The position numbers and the translations under genes were made by a program. From assembly GCA_021792135.1 (NCBI GenBank), contig JAJYVF010000002.1, positions 1 to 64,000 on the forward strand: DNA of 64,000 nt, read 5' to 3'. Origin of the DNA: Acidobacteriota bacterium. Its GTDB lineage: Bacteria; Acidobacteriota; Terriglobia; Terriglobales; Acidobacteriaceae. The notes under the pieces were generated by a model that made no database searches, was not told the origin of the DNA, and saw nothing but the letters and a program-made list of their open reading frames with translations. The stretch's first letter is position 1. Each line of letters starts with the position of its first letter. This document shows, piece by piece, positions 48,470-58,732 of this stretch.

Positions 48470-49597
48470 TCACCCCTTCCACTCCTCCATCATTTTGCGG
48501 AAGTCGCGGAAGAGGTAGTGCGAATCGTGGGGGCCGGGGCTGGCTTCGGGGTGGTACTGCACGCTGAAGAGCGGCAGGTTGCGATGGCGCAGGCCCTCGA
48601 GCGTGTTGTCGTTCAGGTCGATGTGCGTCAGATCCACTTCGCTGGGATTGAGCGAGCCCGGGTCGACGGCGAAGTTGTGGTTATGGCAGGTGATCTCGAC
48701 CTTGCCGTTTTCCATGCACTTAACCGGGTGATTGCCACCGTGATGGCCGAATTTGAGCTTGTAGGTTTTGCCGCCGAGGGCGAGGCCGATGAGCTGGTGG
48801 CCGAGACAGATGCCGAAGATCGGCGCGCGGCCGGCGAGGCGGCGGATGTTTTCCTGAGCGTAAGTGACCGGCTCCGGATCGCCGGGGCCGTTGGAGAGGA
48901 ATACGCCGTCGGGTTTGAGGGCCAGCACGTCTTCGGCGGAGGTCTGCGCCGGGACCACGGTCACGCGGCAGCCTTCGGCATGGAGCATGCGCAGGATGTT
49001 CTTCTTGATGCCGTAGTCGTAGGCGACAACGTGCAGATCGGGGCTCGCGATGGCCGGCTCTTCATCGGCACGCAGCGGGTCGGGGCCGTCATTCTGCCAC
49101 TCGTAGCGGTCCCTGGTGGTGACCACTCCGGCGAGGTCGGTGCCATCCATCTTGCGGATGGAGCGCGCCGTCGCAATCAGGACGTCGGGATCGGATTCGA
49201 TGGTAGAGATGACGCCGCGCATGACGCCGTTGCTGCGGAGATGGCGGACGAGGGCGCGTGTGTCGATTTCCGAGATGACGGGAACGCGCCAGCGCTCCAG
49301 ATATTCATCGGCGACCTGCTGGGAACGCCAGTTGGAGCTGATCGGCGAGAATTCCCGCGTGACCAGGCCTTCGATGTACGGCTTCGCGGCTTCGTTATCG
49401 GCGGCGTTGGTGCCGTAGTTGCCGATCTGGGGATTGGTCAGAACGACAATCTGCCCGGCGTAGGAGGGATCGGTGAAGATCTCCTGATAACCGGTCAGCG
49501 ATGTGTTGAAAACAACTTCTCCGCGGCATTCGCCCTGGGCGCCGTAGCCTTCGCCCCTGAAGATGCGCCCGTCTTCGAGCGCAAGGATTGCCTGCAT
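48470..49597 (-). CDS. carA: Carbamoyl-phosphate synthase small (glutaminase) subunit
   Basis: 375 residues; ATG 49597. N-terminal domain ([44 protein letters not shown]) and a C-terminal class I glutaminase: nucleophile Cys (~264) in [33 protein letters not shown], and His/Glu in [18 protein letters not shown]. It hydrolyses glutamine and channels ammonia to CarB. First gene of the carAB pair. No PyrR or ArgR box is recognised upstream. Confidence 0.97.
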   Translation of the reverse strand: MQAILALEDGRIFRGEGYGAQGECRGEVVFNTSLTGYQEIFTDPSYAGQIVVLTNPQIGNYGTNAADNEAAKPYIEGLVTREFSPISSNWRSQQVADEYLERWRVPVISEIDTRALVRHLRSNGVMRGVISTIESDPDVLIATARSIRKMDGTDLAGVVTTRDRYEWQNDGPDPLRADEEPAIASPDLHVVAYDYGIKKNILRMLHAEGCRVTVVPAQTSAEDVLALKPDGVFLSNGPGDPEPVTYAQENIRRLAGRAPIFGICLGHQLIGLALGGKTYKLKFGHHGGNHPVKCMENGKVEITCHNHNFAVDPGSLNPSEVDLTHIDLNDNTLEGLRHRNLPLFSVQYHPEASPGPHDSHYLFRDFRKMMEEWKG

Positions 49598-49698
49598 GGA
49601 TACTCCGAGGACTGGATTCTTCTGATTCTATCAGGGAGAGGCGGACGATTTCCTGCCATCGCGGTGGGAAACGAGGACCGTAATCGAGGCTGGACGGA

Positions 49699-49722
49699 AA
49701 GGCCCGCCGAGGCGGGCTTTCC
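49699..49722 (-). terminator. Terminator of the TolC-family gene
   Basis: On the minus strand GCCCGCC-TCG-GGCGGGC is followed by CTTTCC; it lies just after the TolC-family stop and before carA. Confidence 0.6.
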
Positions 49723-49732
49723 GGGTGTTCTC

Positions 49733-51907
49733 TCAGTTCTGCGGAGGCGTTGAGGAGGGCGGCTGCGGTTGGACCTGCGCAGGAGGCTGGCCCTGCTCCT
49801 GCCGCTGCAGCTGCTGCTTCTGGGTGGGCGGTGTCACTTCCGGTTCGGGTTTGGCCGGCTGGATACCCGGGATAGAAGGTGGGGTCTGTACATTGCCGCT
49901 GGCCGCATCGATGATCGAGATCCCGTAACGGTCGAGGGTGCTGGCCAGCACCTCGCGCAGAGCGGCGCGGTCCATGGCGTACTGCGTGGTGGCCGAGATG
50001 AGGCTGTCTTCCGCCGCCGCAAGGTTCTTCTCCTGCTGCAGCACGTTGGCGGTGGTGGAGGCGCCGAGGTGGAGCTTTTTCTCCTCCGCATCCAGGCTCT
50101 GGCGGTTGTAATCGCGATTGGCCTCGGCGGACCTGACCGCCGCACGGTCGTTGGTCAGCGCGTACTGGTCATTGACCACGTTCATCCGAATCTGTACGTA
50201 GACCTGTTGAAGCTGCAACTGCGCCTGGCGGTACTCCAGCTGGGATCGCGCCTGTTCAGACTGCGCGCGGCGGTTGCGGAGGGGAACGTTGAGGTTGAAC
50301 ATCACACCCTTATTCGGCGCGCTGCTGTTGAAGAGATTGCCGAAGACGGTGCTGTAACCGGCCCCCGTCAGCGAATGGCAGCCGCCGGGGACACCGAAGG
50401 CCACCAGAAGGCCGTTATTGCAGTAAGGACTGACAGAGCCACCGAGTGCGGAGGCTCCGTAAAAGGCCTCGACGTCCAGCACGGGAAGCAGCGCGTTCCT
50501 TTCGCCCTTCAGCGTGATCTCGTCATTTCTGAGATTCAGGATGCCCTGCTCGATGGCGGGGCTGTTCGCGTCCGCTTCGCGGACGAGTTCGTCGGCACCC
50601 ATATGCTCTTCCGGCGTCTCCTCGAGGCTGACGCGATCGGTGGGAATGACCGGGGCATTGGCCAGCACGGGATCGTCCAGGTTGCGGGAGATGGCCTGCT
50701 TCATCACCAGCTGCTGGTACTCCAGTTTGTTTTCCGAGGCGATCAGGGCCTGCTGATCGCTGGCCATCCCGCTGCGGGCATTGACGACATCAAGCGGGGC
50801 CAGGCTGCCGATCTGCAGCTGCTTCTCGTTATCCTGCACCAGGCGGGTGGATTGGGCGAGGGCGCGCTCCTTGGACTGCACGTCCTCATAGGCGCCCACC
50901 AGCCCCCAGTAGATGTTCTCGACCTGATTGATCGTATAGAGGAGCTGCGCGCGGAAAGCCGAATCGGCAATGCGCCGGTCATTTTTTGCCTGGACGATGA
51001 AACGGCCGTTGACACCCCAGCCAAGCCCCTGCAGAAGGTGCTGCGTCAGCGCAAAGTTGAAGGTGGACTGCAGGGTGGGGCTGAAGAAGTCGAACGGATT
51101 ATCCGTTGTCAGCCGCGTGTTCTGGAAGCTCACCTGCATGGTGGTGCCGGTCATGAAGCCCTGGTTGTAGGTGAAATTGTAGGTATTGGTGTTCTGGTTG
51201 ATGGCCGGCAGGCCGCCGGAAAAGATCGGGCTCTGTTCCGGCTGAATCATGTGATTCAGCTCGATGGTGCCGGTGAGGGACGGATCGAGGAGTACCGGCA
51301 CTGTGCCGCCGCCGCTCGTGGTACGCTGAACGCCCCCAAATCCGGCACCGGCGCCGCCGGCCGCAGTACTGGTTCCGCCGGGGCCGCCGCCCACGGGAGT
51401 GGCGGTCGTGCCCCCGCCGAGGGTGTTGGTCACGGTCCCGGCGTTAACACCGAGCAGCGTGTTGCCGGAGCGGGCGCGCAGCAGGTCCGTATCGGCAATA
51501 TCGAGATTGATCCGCTGGATGGCGATATCGTAGTTATTCTGGAGCGCCAGCAGGACAGCATCGCCCAGACTGAGATAAATCTTGCCGCTTTTCACCAGGT
51601 CGTCGAGCTGCAGCGAATTGAGAAAATTGGGCCGCGGCACGCTGGTGGGCAGATAAGGTGCTATGGGGTTAGGCCAGTATCCGCGCATCTTCGTAAAATC
51701 GCGGCCTGAGGGCCGCATGAAGAGCGGCTGCGTTAAATTCGGCGCAGGCTCGGGCGGAAGGCCCGGGGCAGCGGGAGTGTTCTGCTGCGGGGCCTGGGCC
51801 CACGACGGAGCGGTTCCGACGAGTATGCAACCGATGGCCGCTGCAGCTTTGAGTTTTTGGAAGAGGGTACCCTGACTTTTTTCGCGACAGTTACGGGAAA
51901 CTGACAT
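49733..51907 (-). CDS. Large TolC-family outer-membrane efflux protein
   Basis: 724 residues from ATG 51907, preceded by AGGAGTGGAG; an upstream in-frame ATG adds 21 residues. Signal peptide KLKAAAAIGCILVGTAPSWAQ. Two TolC repeats: the first from ISLGD-like YLSLGDAVLLALQNNYDIAIQRIN with a Gly-rich insertion (~165-205) to LLYTINQVENIYWGLVGAYEDV; the second from PAIEQGILNLRNDEITLKGERNALLPVLDV through NLNVPLRNRRAQSEQARSQLEYRQAQLQL to AALREVLASTLDRYG. The C-terminal ~50 residues are Pro/Gln-rich. The length exceeds the usual ~450-500 because of the Gly insert, large loops and tail. No inner-membrane pump or adaptor adjoins. Confidence 0.88.
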   Translation of the reverse strand: MSVSRNCREKSQGTLFQKLKAAAAIGCILVGTAPSWAQAPQQNTPAAPGLPPEPAPNLTQPLFMRPSGRDFTKMRGYWPNPIAPYLPTSVPRPNFLNSLQLDDLVKSGKIYLSLGDAVLLALQNNYDIAIQRINLDIADTDLLRARSGNTLLGVNAGTVTNTLGGGTTATPVGGGPGGTSTAAGGAGAGFGGVQRTTSGGGTVPVLLDPSLTGTIELNHMIQPEQSPIFSGGLPAINQNTNTYNFTYNQGFMTGTTMQVSFQNTRLTTDNPFDFFSPTLQSTFNFALTQHLLQGLGWGVNGRFIVQAKNDRRIADSAFRAQLLYTINQVENIYWGLVGAYEDVQSKERALAQSTRLVQDNEKQLQIGSLAPLDVVNARSGMASDQQALIASENKLEYQQLVMKQAISRNLDDPVLANAPVIPTDRVSLEETPEEHMGADELVREADANSPAIEQGILNLRNDEITLKGERNALLPVLDVEAFYGASALGGSVSPYCNNGLLVAFGVPGGCHSLTGAGYSTVFGNLFNSSAPNKGVMFNLNVPLRNRRAQSEQARSQLEYRQAQLQLQQVYVQIRMNVVNDQYALTNDRAAVRSAEANRDYNRQSLDAEEKKLHLGASTTANVLQQEKNLAAAEDSLISATTQYAMDRAALREVLASTLDRYGISIIDAASGNVQTPPSIPGIQPAKPEPEVTPPTQKQQLQRQEQGQPPAQVQPQPPSSTPPQN

Positions 51908-52145
51908 GGACTGTCTCCACTCCTGTGAGCAATACGCTGCGGACCTCGGAACAGACGCATACCCCCGCACTGCGACTATGCACGCCCAGGCCCAGGAAAC
52001 CGATTCGGCTCCTCAGCAATACGCGGTGAGCCTCGGCCCGGTTCCACAGACTGTTAACCACGTTCAGGAAAGCTGAGTATATCTCAGAGATTCGATGATT
52101 CCGGAGATAACTCTGGTGCAACAAAGTGACCCAAAAAGTTAATCT

Positions 52146-52931
52146 ATGAGCGCGAGATCGGCAGAGGGGTCCAACTGGAAAATCACCGTCGCCTATGACG
52201 GCACCGACTTCCGCGGATGGCAGGTGCAGCCGCATTGCGTGACGATCCAGGGCGCGCTTGCCGATGCCATCGAGCGCGTCACCGGCGAGCGTGTATTGCC
52301 GCAGGGCAGCGGACGCACCGACGCGGGTGTCCATGCACGCGGGCAGGTGGCGTCGTTCTTCCTCCTGGCGCCGATTCCGGAGGCAAGCTTACTGCGGGCG
52401 CTGAATCGTGCATTGCCGGAATCGGTGCGGGTGCTTCATGCTGAGCGAGCCGCGGCGGAGTTTCATGCGCGGCATTCGGCGCGTGCGAAAACCTATGAGT
52501 ACCGGATCTTTCGTGGCGAGATTTGTCCTCCGTGGACGGCCCGCTTCGCGTGGGCGCTGAACTGGCCTCTGGATGTGGAAAAGATGCAGTCGTCGGCACA
52601 GATCGTCGTGGGCACTCACGATTTCACTTCATTTGCGGCAAACAATCCGGACCAGTCGGCGCGCTGCGGGGGAAGTTCGCCGGAGGAAGGAAATATCCGC
52701 GCCATCTTTGCATCGCAGTGGAGGCATGAGGACGATCTGCTGATTTACCGGGTGCGAGGCGATGGCTTTCTGCACCACATGGTGAGGAATCTGGTGGGAA
52801 CCTTCGTCGCTGCGGGGCGCGGGCGAATCGCGCCCGCGGAGATAAGACGCATTCTGGAAGCAAGATCGCGTTCGGCAGCCGGCGCGACCGCTCCGGCGCG
52901 GGGATTGTTTCTCGACAGTGTGGAGTACTGA
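52146..52931 (+). CDS. truA: tRNA pseudouridine synthase A
   Basis: 261 residues; ATG 52146. The start IAYDGTDFRGWQVQP-like sequence (VAYDGTDFRGWQVQPHCVTIQGAL) and the catalytic Asp59 in GSGRTDAGVHARGQVASF are standard, as are KTYEYRIF, GTHDFTSFAA and the C-terminal FLHHMVRNLVGTFVAAGRGRI. It isomerises uridines 38-40 in the anticodon stem of tRNAs. No ribosome site is seen ahead of the ATG. The upstream 240 bases separate it from the divergent TolC-family gene. Confidence 0.96.
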   Translation: MSARSAEGSNWKITVAYDGTDFRGWQVQPHCVTIQGALADAIERVTGERVLPQGSGRTDAGVHARGQVASFFLLAPIPEASLLRALNRALPESVRVLHAERAAAEFHARHSARAKTYEYRIFRGEICPPWTARFAWALNWPLDVEKMQSSAQIVVGTHDFTSFAANNPDQSARCGGSSPEEGNIRAIFASQWRHEDDLLIYRVRGDGFLHHMVRNLVGTFVAAGRGRIAPAEIRRILEARSRSAAGATAPARGLFLDSVEY

Positions 52932-52997
52932 GCGTGGTGCCATGGGGCTTTCTGAATGACTGTGCCGCTCTTAAGATGCGCTCCATGCCGTCCCTTG

Positions 52998-53057
52998 CTG
53001 TTGGTCGCGCGGGCGTTGAGACGAACGGCCTCCGGAACCACGGATTCAGAAAACGCG
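52998..53057 (+). repeat. Interspersed repeat B, copy 2
   Basis: CTGTTGGTCGCG then GGGCGTTGAGACGAAC, ending CAGAAAACGCG. It lies between truA and the M20 hydrolase, 16 bases before the latter's start codon, in the same orientation as copy 1. Confidence 0.65.
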
Positions 53058-53073
53058 TTAGGCTGAAGCTTTC

Positions 53074-54291
53074 ATGGGATCGCCGACACCTGCATTCGCA
53101 TCCATCGCCCGGCTGGCCGCCGACCGCCAGGTCCACCACGCGTTTCAGTGGCTGCACCTGCAGGAGCAGCGGATCATGCAATGGCAGAGGGAGCTGGTGA
53201 GCATCCCGGCTCCGCCCTTCGGGGAGCGGGCGCGCGGCGAGTGGCTGCTGGCGCGCTTTCGCGAATTGGAACTGGCCGATCCGCACATCGACGAGGCCGG
53301 GAACGTTGTCGCGACCCGGGCGGGTATGGGACCGGAGGCAGGGCGGATCCTGTTGTCCGCGCACATCGATACGGTCTTCCCGGCAGGCACACCGATTGAG
53401 CCGGTACAGCGCGGGTCGCGCCTGGAAGCGCCGGGCGCCTGCGATAACGGGGCGGGGGTTGCGGCGATGCTGGCCACAGCCGCTGCCCTCCAACAGGCAC
53501 GAATCGCCACGGAGTGCGGCGTGGTGTTCATCGGAAATGTGGGAGAAGAAGGCGAAGGCAACCTCAGCGGCATGCGGCACATTTATCGCAATGCGGCTGT
53601 ACGCGATGGAATCCGGGCGCACTTGGTGCTGGACGGCGCGGGCCAGGAAGCGACCGTCACGCATGCGCTCGGCAGCCTGCGGTTTCTGGTGACGATCAGT
53701 GGGCCGGGCGGACACGCGTGGACCGACGCAGGCAGACCCAACCCCATTGTGATTCTAAGCTCGGCAATCCACCGCCTGGCCGAAGTGGCTCTGCCGGATT
53801 CGCCACGGACGACGGTGAACGTGGGCACGATCGAGGGTGGCACTGCGGTCAATGCGATTCCGGAGCAGGCGACGGCACGCTTCGATCTGCGCTCCACCGA
53901 CCCGCAGCAGCTGATCCGGCTGGAGGTGCTGCTGCGCCGGGCGGTAGAGGATGCGGTGCTGAATGCCGGACGCGGCGGGCGGCAGGAATCGAATGGGACC
54001 CGGTGGAAGCTTGAGAAGATCGGCCACCGGCCTGCGGGACAGCTGGCGCAGAACTCGCGTCTGCTGGAGGTGCTGCGTGCTGTCGATCGGCACCTCACCA
54101 TCCGGAGCGAGGCACGCGTGGCCTCGACGGACGCGAACATTCCTCTCTCGCTGGGCGTGCCTGCGGTCAGCATCGGCGGGGGCGGCGAAGGCGGCGGCAT
54201 TCATACCTTCGCCGAGTGGTACGACGGCCGGGGACGCGAGCTGGGGCTGCGGCGTATCCTGCTTCTGCTGCTGGCAATGGCCGGGAGCTAA
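53074..54291 (+). CDS. M20-family metallo-hydrolase (peptidase/deacylase)
   Basis: 405 residues; ATG 53074. Di-zinc residues: ILLSAHIDTVFP (His-x-Asp), GACDNGAGVAAML (Asp bridging), FIGNVGEEGEGNLSGMRHI (catalytic Glu-Glu) and GEGGGIHTFAEWYD (C-terminal His). The lid domain (~195-310) includes ISGPGGHAWTDAGRPNPIVIL with the dimer-interface His. No signal peptide. It cleaves an N-acyl or peptide bond; the substrate is unknown. The following amidohydrolase starts three bases after its stop, so the two are cotranscribed. Confidence 0.9.
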   Translation: MGSPTPAFASIARLAADRQVHHAFQWLHLQEQRIMQWQRELVSIPAPPFGERARGEWLLARFRELELADPHIDEAGNVVATRAGMGPEAGRILLSAHIDTVFPAGTPIEPVQRGSRLEAPGACDNGAGVAAMLATAAALQQARIATECGVVFIGNVGEEGEGNLSGMRHIYRNAAVRDGIRAHLVLDGAGQEATVTHALGSLRFLVTISGPGGHAWTDAGRPNPIVILSSAIHRLAEVALPDSPRTTVNVGTIEGGTAVNAIPEQATARFDLRSTDPQQLIRLEVLLRRAVEDAVLNAGRGGRQESNGTRWKLEKIGHRPAGQLAQNSRLLEVLRAVDRHLTIRSEARVASTDANIPLSLGVPAVSIGGGGEGGGIHTFAEWYDGRGRELGLRRILLLLLAMAGS

Positions 54292-54294
54292 ACC

Positions 54295-56052
54295 GTGAAA
54301 GCCCTCGTCGTCCTGATCGCATTCCTCATGACTGCTCCTCTTGTTCCCGCGCAGGCACACAACTCCGCGGACGCCGTCTTTTACCACGGCAACATTCTGA
54401 CCGGCGTGGATCTCGAAGACGCACATCCACAGCGTGTTTCTGCGCTGGCGGTGGCGCATGGAGAGATTGTCGGGACCGGGTCCGATGCCGATGTGCTGGC
54501 GAAGTACAGGGGACCGCGCACAAAGAGAATCAACCTGCGGGGCGCCTTCGTGATGCCGGGTTTCAACGACGCGCACGCCCACCTGGGGATGGGCGGCCGG
54601 ATTCTGCTGTCGGTCGATCTGCTGGGCGTGAAATCGCTGGCTGAGATGCAGGCGCGGATTCGCGCCGCGGCGCAGAAAGCCGCGCCCGGGCAGTGGCTCA
54701 CGGGCGGCGGCTGGGATCATACGCTCTGGCCTGGAGGGAAACTGCCGGACCGGCGGGATATCGATGCTGCGACGCTGGGACATCCGGCGATCTTCACGCG
54801 TGTGGACGGCCACATCGCTGTTGCGGATTCGGCGGCGCTGGCCGCCGCGGGTATCACGCGCGCGACACCGGCGCCAGAGGGCGGCGAGATCGATCATGCG
54901 GCGAACGGCGAGCCGACGGGAATCCTGCGGGAGACGGCACAGTCGCTGGTCCGGGTGCCTCCGCCGACGCCGGAACAGCGCAGACGCGGGCTGGAGCTGG
55001 CGATCCAGGATGCGATTTCGCATGGCGTGACCACGGTGCAGGATTTCTCCGACTGGGACGATTTCCTGGCAATGGAGCGGATGGAGCGCGAGGGCCGGCT
55101 GCCGGTGCGAATCTCGGAGTGGATTCCCTTCGCCGAGCCGCTGAGCATCGAGAAAGAGCAGCGCGCGCAGCATCCGAAGACGGACCGGATGCTGCGCACG
55201 ACGATGCTGAAGGGCTTCATGGATGGCTCGCTGGGCTCGCGCACGGCGGCGCTGCATTTGCCGTACTCGGACGATCCGGGGAACTCGGGCATTCCGCGCT
55301 TCGAGCAGAGCCAGCTGAATGCCATGGCCATCGAGCGGGCGAAGGCCGGGTTTCAGATGGGCTTTCACGCGATCGGCGATCGGGCCGTGGACATGGCGCT
55401 GAACGCCTTTGCCGCAGCCGAAGCAGCGCTGGGACCGCCGATGCGCATCGTGCCCCCGCGCGTGCCGCCGGTGCGAAAAGGGGCGCAGCCGGAGTACCGG
55501 CCGGCCACCATTTTCCCGTTCATCAACCTGCGCTATCGGATCGAACACAGCCAGGTAGTGACTCCCGGGGATTTCGCGCGATACAAAGAGCTGGGCGTGA
55601 TCGCATCGATGCAGCCGAACCATCTGCTGACGGATATGGCGTGGGCTGAAAAGCGGCTGGGGCCGGAGCGGTCGAAGTATGCCTATGCGTGGAAATCGTT
55701 TCTCGACGCACATGTGCCGCTGGCATTCGGGACCGATTATCCGGTCGAACCCATCACGCCTTTTCGCGGAGTCTATGCGGCCGTGACACGGGAGAATGAG
55801 GCGGGCACGATGAGCTTTCATCCCGAACAGAAGCTGACCATCTGGCAGACACTCTATGCCTACACGCAGGGATCGGCGTTTGCGGAGTTCGCGGAGACGT
55901 GGAAGGGAAAGCTGGCGCCTGGCTTCGTTGCGGATTTCGTGGTGCTGGACCGCGATCTGACGGCTATCCCTCCGCATGAGATCCTCGGCACAATCGTGCT
56001 GAGGACGGTCGTCGGCGGAAAGACGGTCTATACCCGGCCGGCCTCTCGATAG
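54295..56052 (+). CDS. Exported YtcJ-type amidohydrolase
   Basis: 585 residues; GTG 54295. Signal peptide LVVLIAFLMTAPLVPAQA. Amidohydrolase-3 motifs: GAFVMPGFNDAHAHLGMGG (HxH metal site), GHIAVADSAAL, LKGFMDGSLGSRTAALHLPY (the carboxylated-Lys position), GFHAIGDRAVD (His ligands), RIEHSQVV and PLAFGTDYPVEP (Asp acid). YtcJ-like enzymes cleave amide or formamide bonds of unknown compounds. It follows the M20 hydrolase by three bases. A long stretch at ~360-395 (PPRVPPVRKG) is an insert relative to shorter relatives. Confidence 0.9.
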   Translation: MKALVVLIAFLMTAPLVPAQAHNSADAVFYHGNILTGVDLEDAHPQRVSALAVAHGEIVGTGSDADVLAKYRGPRTKRINLRGAFVMPGFNDAHAHLGMGGRILLSVDLLGVKSLAEMQARIRAAAQKAAPGQWLTGGGWDHTLWPGGKLPDRRDIDAATLGHPAIFTRVDGHIAVADSAALAAAGITRATPAPEGGEIDHAANGEPTGILRETAQSLVRVPPPTPEQRRRGLELAIQDAISHGVTTVQDFSDWDDFLAMERMEREGRLPVRISEWIPFAEPLSIEKEQRAQHPKTDRMLRTTMLKGFMDGSLGSRTAALHLPYSDDPGNSGIPRFEQSQLNAMAIERAKAGFQMGFHAIGDRAVDMALNAFAAAEAALGPPMRIVPPRVPPVRKGAQPEYRPATIFPFINLRYRIEHSQVVTPGDFARYKELGVIASMQPNHLLTDMAWAEKRLGPERSKYAYAWKSFLDAHVPLAFGTDYPVEPITPFRGVYAAVTRENEAGTMSFHPEQKLTIWQTLYAYTQGSAFAEFAETWKGKLAPGFVADFVVLDRDLTAIPPHEILGTIVLRTVVGGKTVYTRPASR

Positions 56053-56187
56053 CGGTCAGGCCCGGCACAGCAACCATCCAACCCGTGCCTGCAGCCGCCG
56101 GATGAAATTCACGCGGGCCTCAGCCCTGCCCAGTTACAATCGAAGGATAATTGCCTGTGGTAAAGATCGGAGCTTCAGGAAGACGGA

Positions 56188-56206
56188 CCCTCAGGGGCTA
56201 AAGTCC
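56188..56206 (+). repeat. Interspersed repeat A, copy 2
   Basis: CCCTCAGGGGCTAAAGTCC, one mismatch to the copy inside tlyA, in the ahcY leader region. The following sequence (ATGGCCCCTTCG) weakly resembles GTGCCCCTTCG downstream of copy 1. Confidence 0.6.
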
Positions 56207-56325
56207 GGTGATTTTGCGACACGTATGGCCCCTTCGCCTGCGCTCCGGGCAGGCTGTGAAGCCGTTCCCCGTCAAAACAAGGCCTGCACCACAGGCTGAT
56301 AACTGCACTCAGGAGACTGCCCACG

Positions 56326-57771
56326 ATGGCAACTGCCACCCTGGAACGTAACGCCGCCACCTACAAAGTAGCCGACCTGTCGCTCGCTGACTGGGGGCGC
56401 AAAGAGATTTCCATCGCCGAACACGAGATGCCCGGGCTGATGGCCATTCGCCGCAAATATGCCGCAGAGAAGCCGCTGGCCGGAGTTCGGGTTTCCGGAT
56501 CGCTGCACATGACGATCCAGACAGCTGTGCTGATCGAGACGCTCAAGGATCTGGGCGCAACCGTTCGCTGGGCCAGCTGCAACATCTTCTCGACGCAGGA
56601 TCATGCCGCCGCCGCGATTGCCGCCGCGGGGATCCCGGTCTTTGCGTGGAAGGGCGAGACGCTCGAAGAGTACTGGTGGTGCACGCTGCAGGCGCTCAGC
56701 CACTCCGATGGCAAAGGGCCGCAGCTGATCGTGGACGATGGCGGGGATGCGACGCTGCTGATCCACAAAGGCTATGAGCTGGAAGAGGGCGACAACTGGG
56801 TCAACACGCCTTCTTCGAGCGAAGAAGAGCAGGTCATTAAGAAGCTCCTCAGGGATGTTTACGCCGAGGATCCGCAGCACTGGCACAAAGTGGTACGGGA
56901 GTGGCGCGGCGTCTCCGAGGAAACCACCACGGGCGTACACCGGCTCTACAAGATGAAGGAGCAGGGCAAGCTGCTGGTGCCGGCGATCAACGTCAACGAC
57001 TCCGTCACAAAATCGAAGTTCGACAACCTGTATGGCTGCCGCGAATCGCTGGCCGACGGCATTAAGCGCGCCACCGACGTGATGATGGCGGGCAAGGTCG
57101 CGGTCATCTGCGGATATGGCGATGTGGGCAAGGGCTCGGCGCATTCCCTGCGCGGCATGGGCGCGCGCGTCATCGTGACGGAGATCGATCCCATCAATGC
57201 GCTGCAGGCGGCGATGGAAGGCTTCGAAGTCACGACCATCGAAGACACGCTGGGACGAGGCGATATCTACGTCACCTGCACGGGCAATGTCGACATCATC
57301 ACGCTCGATCACATGAAGAAGATGAAGGATCAGGCCATCGTGTGCAACATCGGGCACTTCGATAACGAGATTCAGATGGACAAGCTGAATCAGGCCCCCG
57401 GCGTGAAGAAGACGAACATCAAGCCGCAGGTGGACCAGTACACATTCCCGGCGGAAAAGGGCAAGCCGGAGCACAGCATCTTCATCCTGGCGGAAGGCCG
57501 CCTGGTGAACCTGGGCTGCGCGACGGGGCACCCAAGCTTCGTCATGAGCAACAGCTTCTCCAACCAGACGCTGGCGCAGATCGATCTGTGGAAGAACCGC
57601 GACACCTACACGATCGACGTCTATACACTGCCCAAGCGGCTGGATGAGGAAGTGGCACGGCTGCACCTCGAGAAGATCGGCGTGAAGCTGACGAAACTCA
57701 CACCGGCCCAGGCCGAGTACATCGGCGTGTCCCCCGAGGGTCCCTACAAGTCGGAGCATTACCGCTACTGA
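56326..57771 (+). CDS. ahcY: S-adenosylhomocysteine hydrolase
   Basis: 481 residues; ATG 56326 follows AGGAGA. Substrate domain: [44 protein letters not shown] domain with [18 protein letters not shown] (GxGxxG, ~265) and [15 protein letters not shown]; catalytic Lys and Asp in [12 protein letters not shown], His in [10 protein letters not shown] and the C-terminal KSEHYRY (Lys-x5-Tyr). An insertion of ~40 residues around 150-190 ([19 protein letters not shown]) is typical of bacterial forms. It removes the product inhibitor SAH, giving adenosine and homocysteine. metF follows 73 bases downstream; no SAH riboswitch is visible upstream. Confidence 0.97.
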   Translation: MATATLERNAATYKVADLSLADWGRKEISIAEHEMPGLMAIRRKYAAEKPLAGVRVSGSLHMTIQTAVLIETLKDLGATVRWASCNIFSTQDHAAAAIAAAGIPVFAWKGETLEEYWWCTLQALSHSDGKGPQLIVDDGGDATLLIHKGYELEEGDNWVNTPSSSEEEQVIKKLLRDVYAEDPQHWHKVVREWRGVSEETTTGVHRLYKMKEQGKLLVPAINVNDSVTKSKFDNLYGCRESLADGIKRATDVMMAGKVAVICGYGDVGKGSAHSLRGMGARVIVTEIDPINALQAAMEGFEVTTIEDTLGRGDIYVTCTGNVDIITLDHMKKMKDQAIVCNIGHFDNEIQMDKLNQAPGVKKTNIKPQVDQYTFPAEKGKPEHSIFILAEGRLVNLGCATGHPSFVMSNSFSNQTLAQIDLWKNRDTYTIDVYTLPKRLDEEVARLHLEKIGVKLTKLTPAQAEYIGVSPEGPYKSEHYRY

Positions 57772-57844
57772 TGCGAGTTGCCATCCGAACCGGGTTTGCG
57801 CAAGCAGGCCCGCTTTCCGGATGGGCAGGACAGGTGCTGCCAGC

Positions 57845-58702
57845 ATGGATTCCTCGTTCGGTGTCTCCTTTGAATTGTTTCCGCCCCGCACACCCGAGGG
57901 CGTGGCAAAGCTGCCTGCCGTCATCGGACAGCTGGCTGCTGCGCGCCCCGACTATTTCTCCATCACGTACGGCGCCGGCGGTTCCAATCAGGAGGGCACT
58001 TACGAGACCATGATGACGGTGGTCAGGCAAACCGGCGTGGAAGCCGCGCCGCACCTGACCTGCGTGGGCTCGACGCGCTCCCACATCGCTGCCCTGCTCG
58101 ACCGCTATCGCGAGGCGGGCGTGAAGCGGATTGTCGCGCTGCGCGGCGATCTGCCTGCTACGGCGATGAGCCCTGCCGCGCCGGGTGATTTTCATTACGC
58201 CAATGAGCTGGTCAGCTTCATCCGCGCGACCCATGGCGACGCCTTCAGGATCGAAGTGGCCGCGTATCCGGAGATGCATCCGCAGGCGCCAAACCCCGGT
58301 GTGGACTTCGAGAACTTTCGCCGCAAGGTGGACGCTGGCGCGGACGGAGCGCTGACGCAGCTCTTCTACAACGTCGAGGCCTACTTCGATTTCATGGATC
58401 GCTGCGCCCGAGCCGGAATCCGTATCCCGGTGGTGCCCGGCATCATGCCAATTACCGGCTTTGCGAACACGGTGCGCTTCTGCACCGGCTGCGGGGCCGA
58501 CCTGCCGCGCTGGGTGCGCCTGCGTCTGGAGGAGCTGCAGGACGATAAGGCGGCGCTGATGGACTTCGGCATCGGTGTAGTGACGCGGATGTGCGAGACG
58601 CTGCTGCGAAACGGGGTACCCGGGCTGCACTTCTACACCGTCAATCAGGCCGAACCTACCCTGCGCCTGTGCCAGAACCTGAAGCTCTGCCTTCCTGCCT
58701 GA
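57845..58702 (+). CDS. metF: 5,10-methylenetetrahydrofolate reductase
   Basis: 285 residues from ATG 57845 (AGGTG upstream; another ATG at 57821 lacks a ribosome site). Flavoprotein barrel: FGVSFELFPPRTPEG (catalytic Glu in FEFFPP-like motif), YFSITYGAGGSNQEGT, APHLTCVGSTR (HLTC), IVALRGDLP, and GADGALTQLFYNVEAYFDF (Gln-Phe substrate motif), GLHFYTVNQAEPT. It reduces methylene-THF to methyl-THF, feeding methionine synthesis from the homocysteine released by AhcY. Convergent with the cysteine desulfurase. Confidence 0.96.
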   Translation: MDSSFGVSFELFPPRTPEGVAKLPAVIGQLAAARPDYFSITYGAGGSNQEGTYETMMTVVRQTGVEAAPHLTCVGSTRSHIAALLDRYREAGVKRIVALRGDLPATAMSPAAPGDFHYANELVSFIRATHGDAFRIEVAAYPEMHPQAPNPGVDFENFRRKVDAGADGALTQLFYNVEAYFDFMDRCARAGIRIPVVPGIMPITGFANTVRFCTGCGADLPRWVRLRLEELQDDKAALMDFGIGVVTRMCETLLRNGVPGLHFYTVNQAEPTLRLCQNLKLCLPA

Positions 58703-58732
58703 TAGGGCCGAGGGAAGCAGAGCGGCCAGCGC

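Noticed and set aside
56053-56325. S-adenosylhomocysteine riboswitch upstream of ahcY
   Set aside because: The characteristic conserved core could not be found; the region instead holds repeat A.
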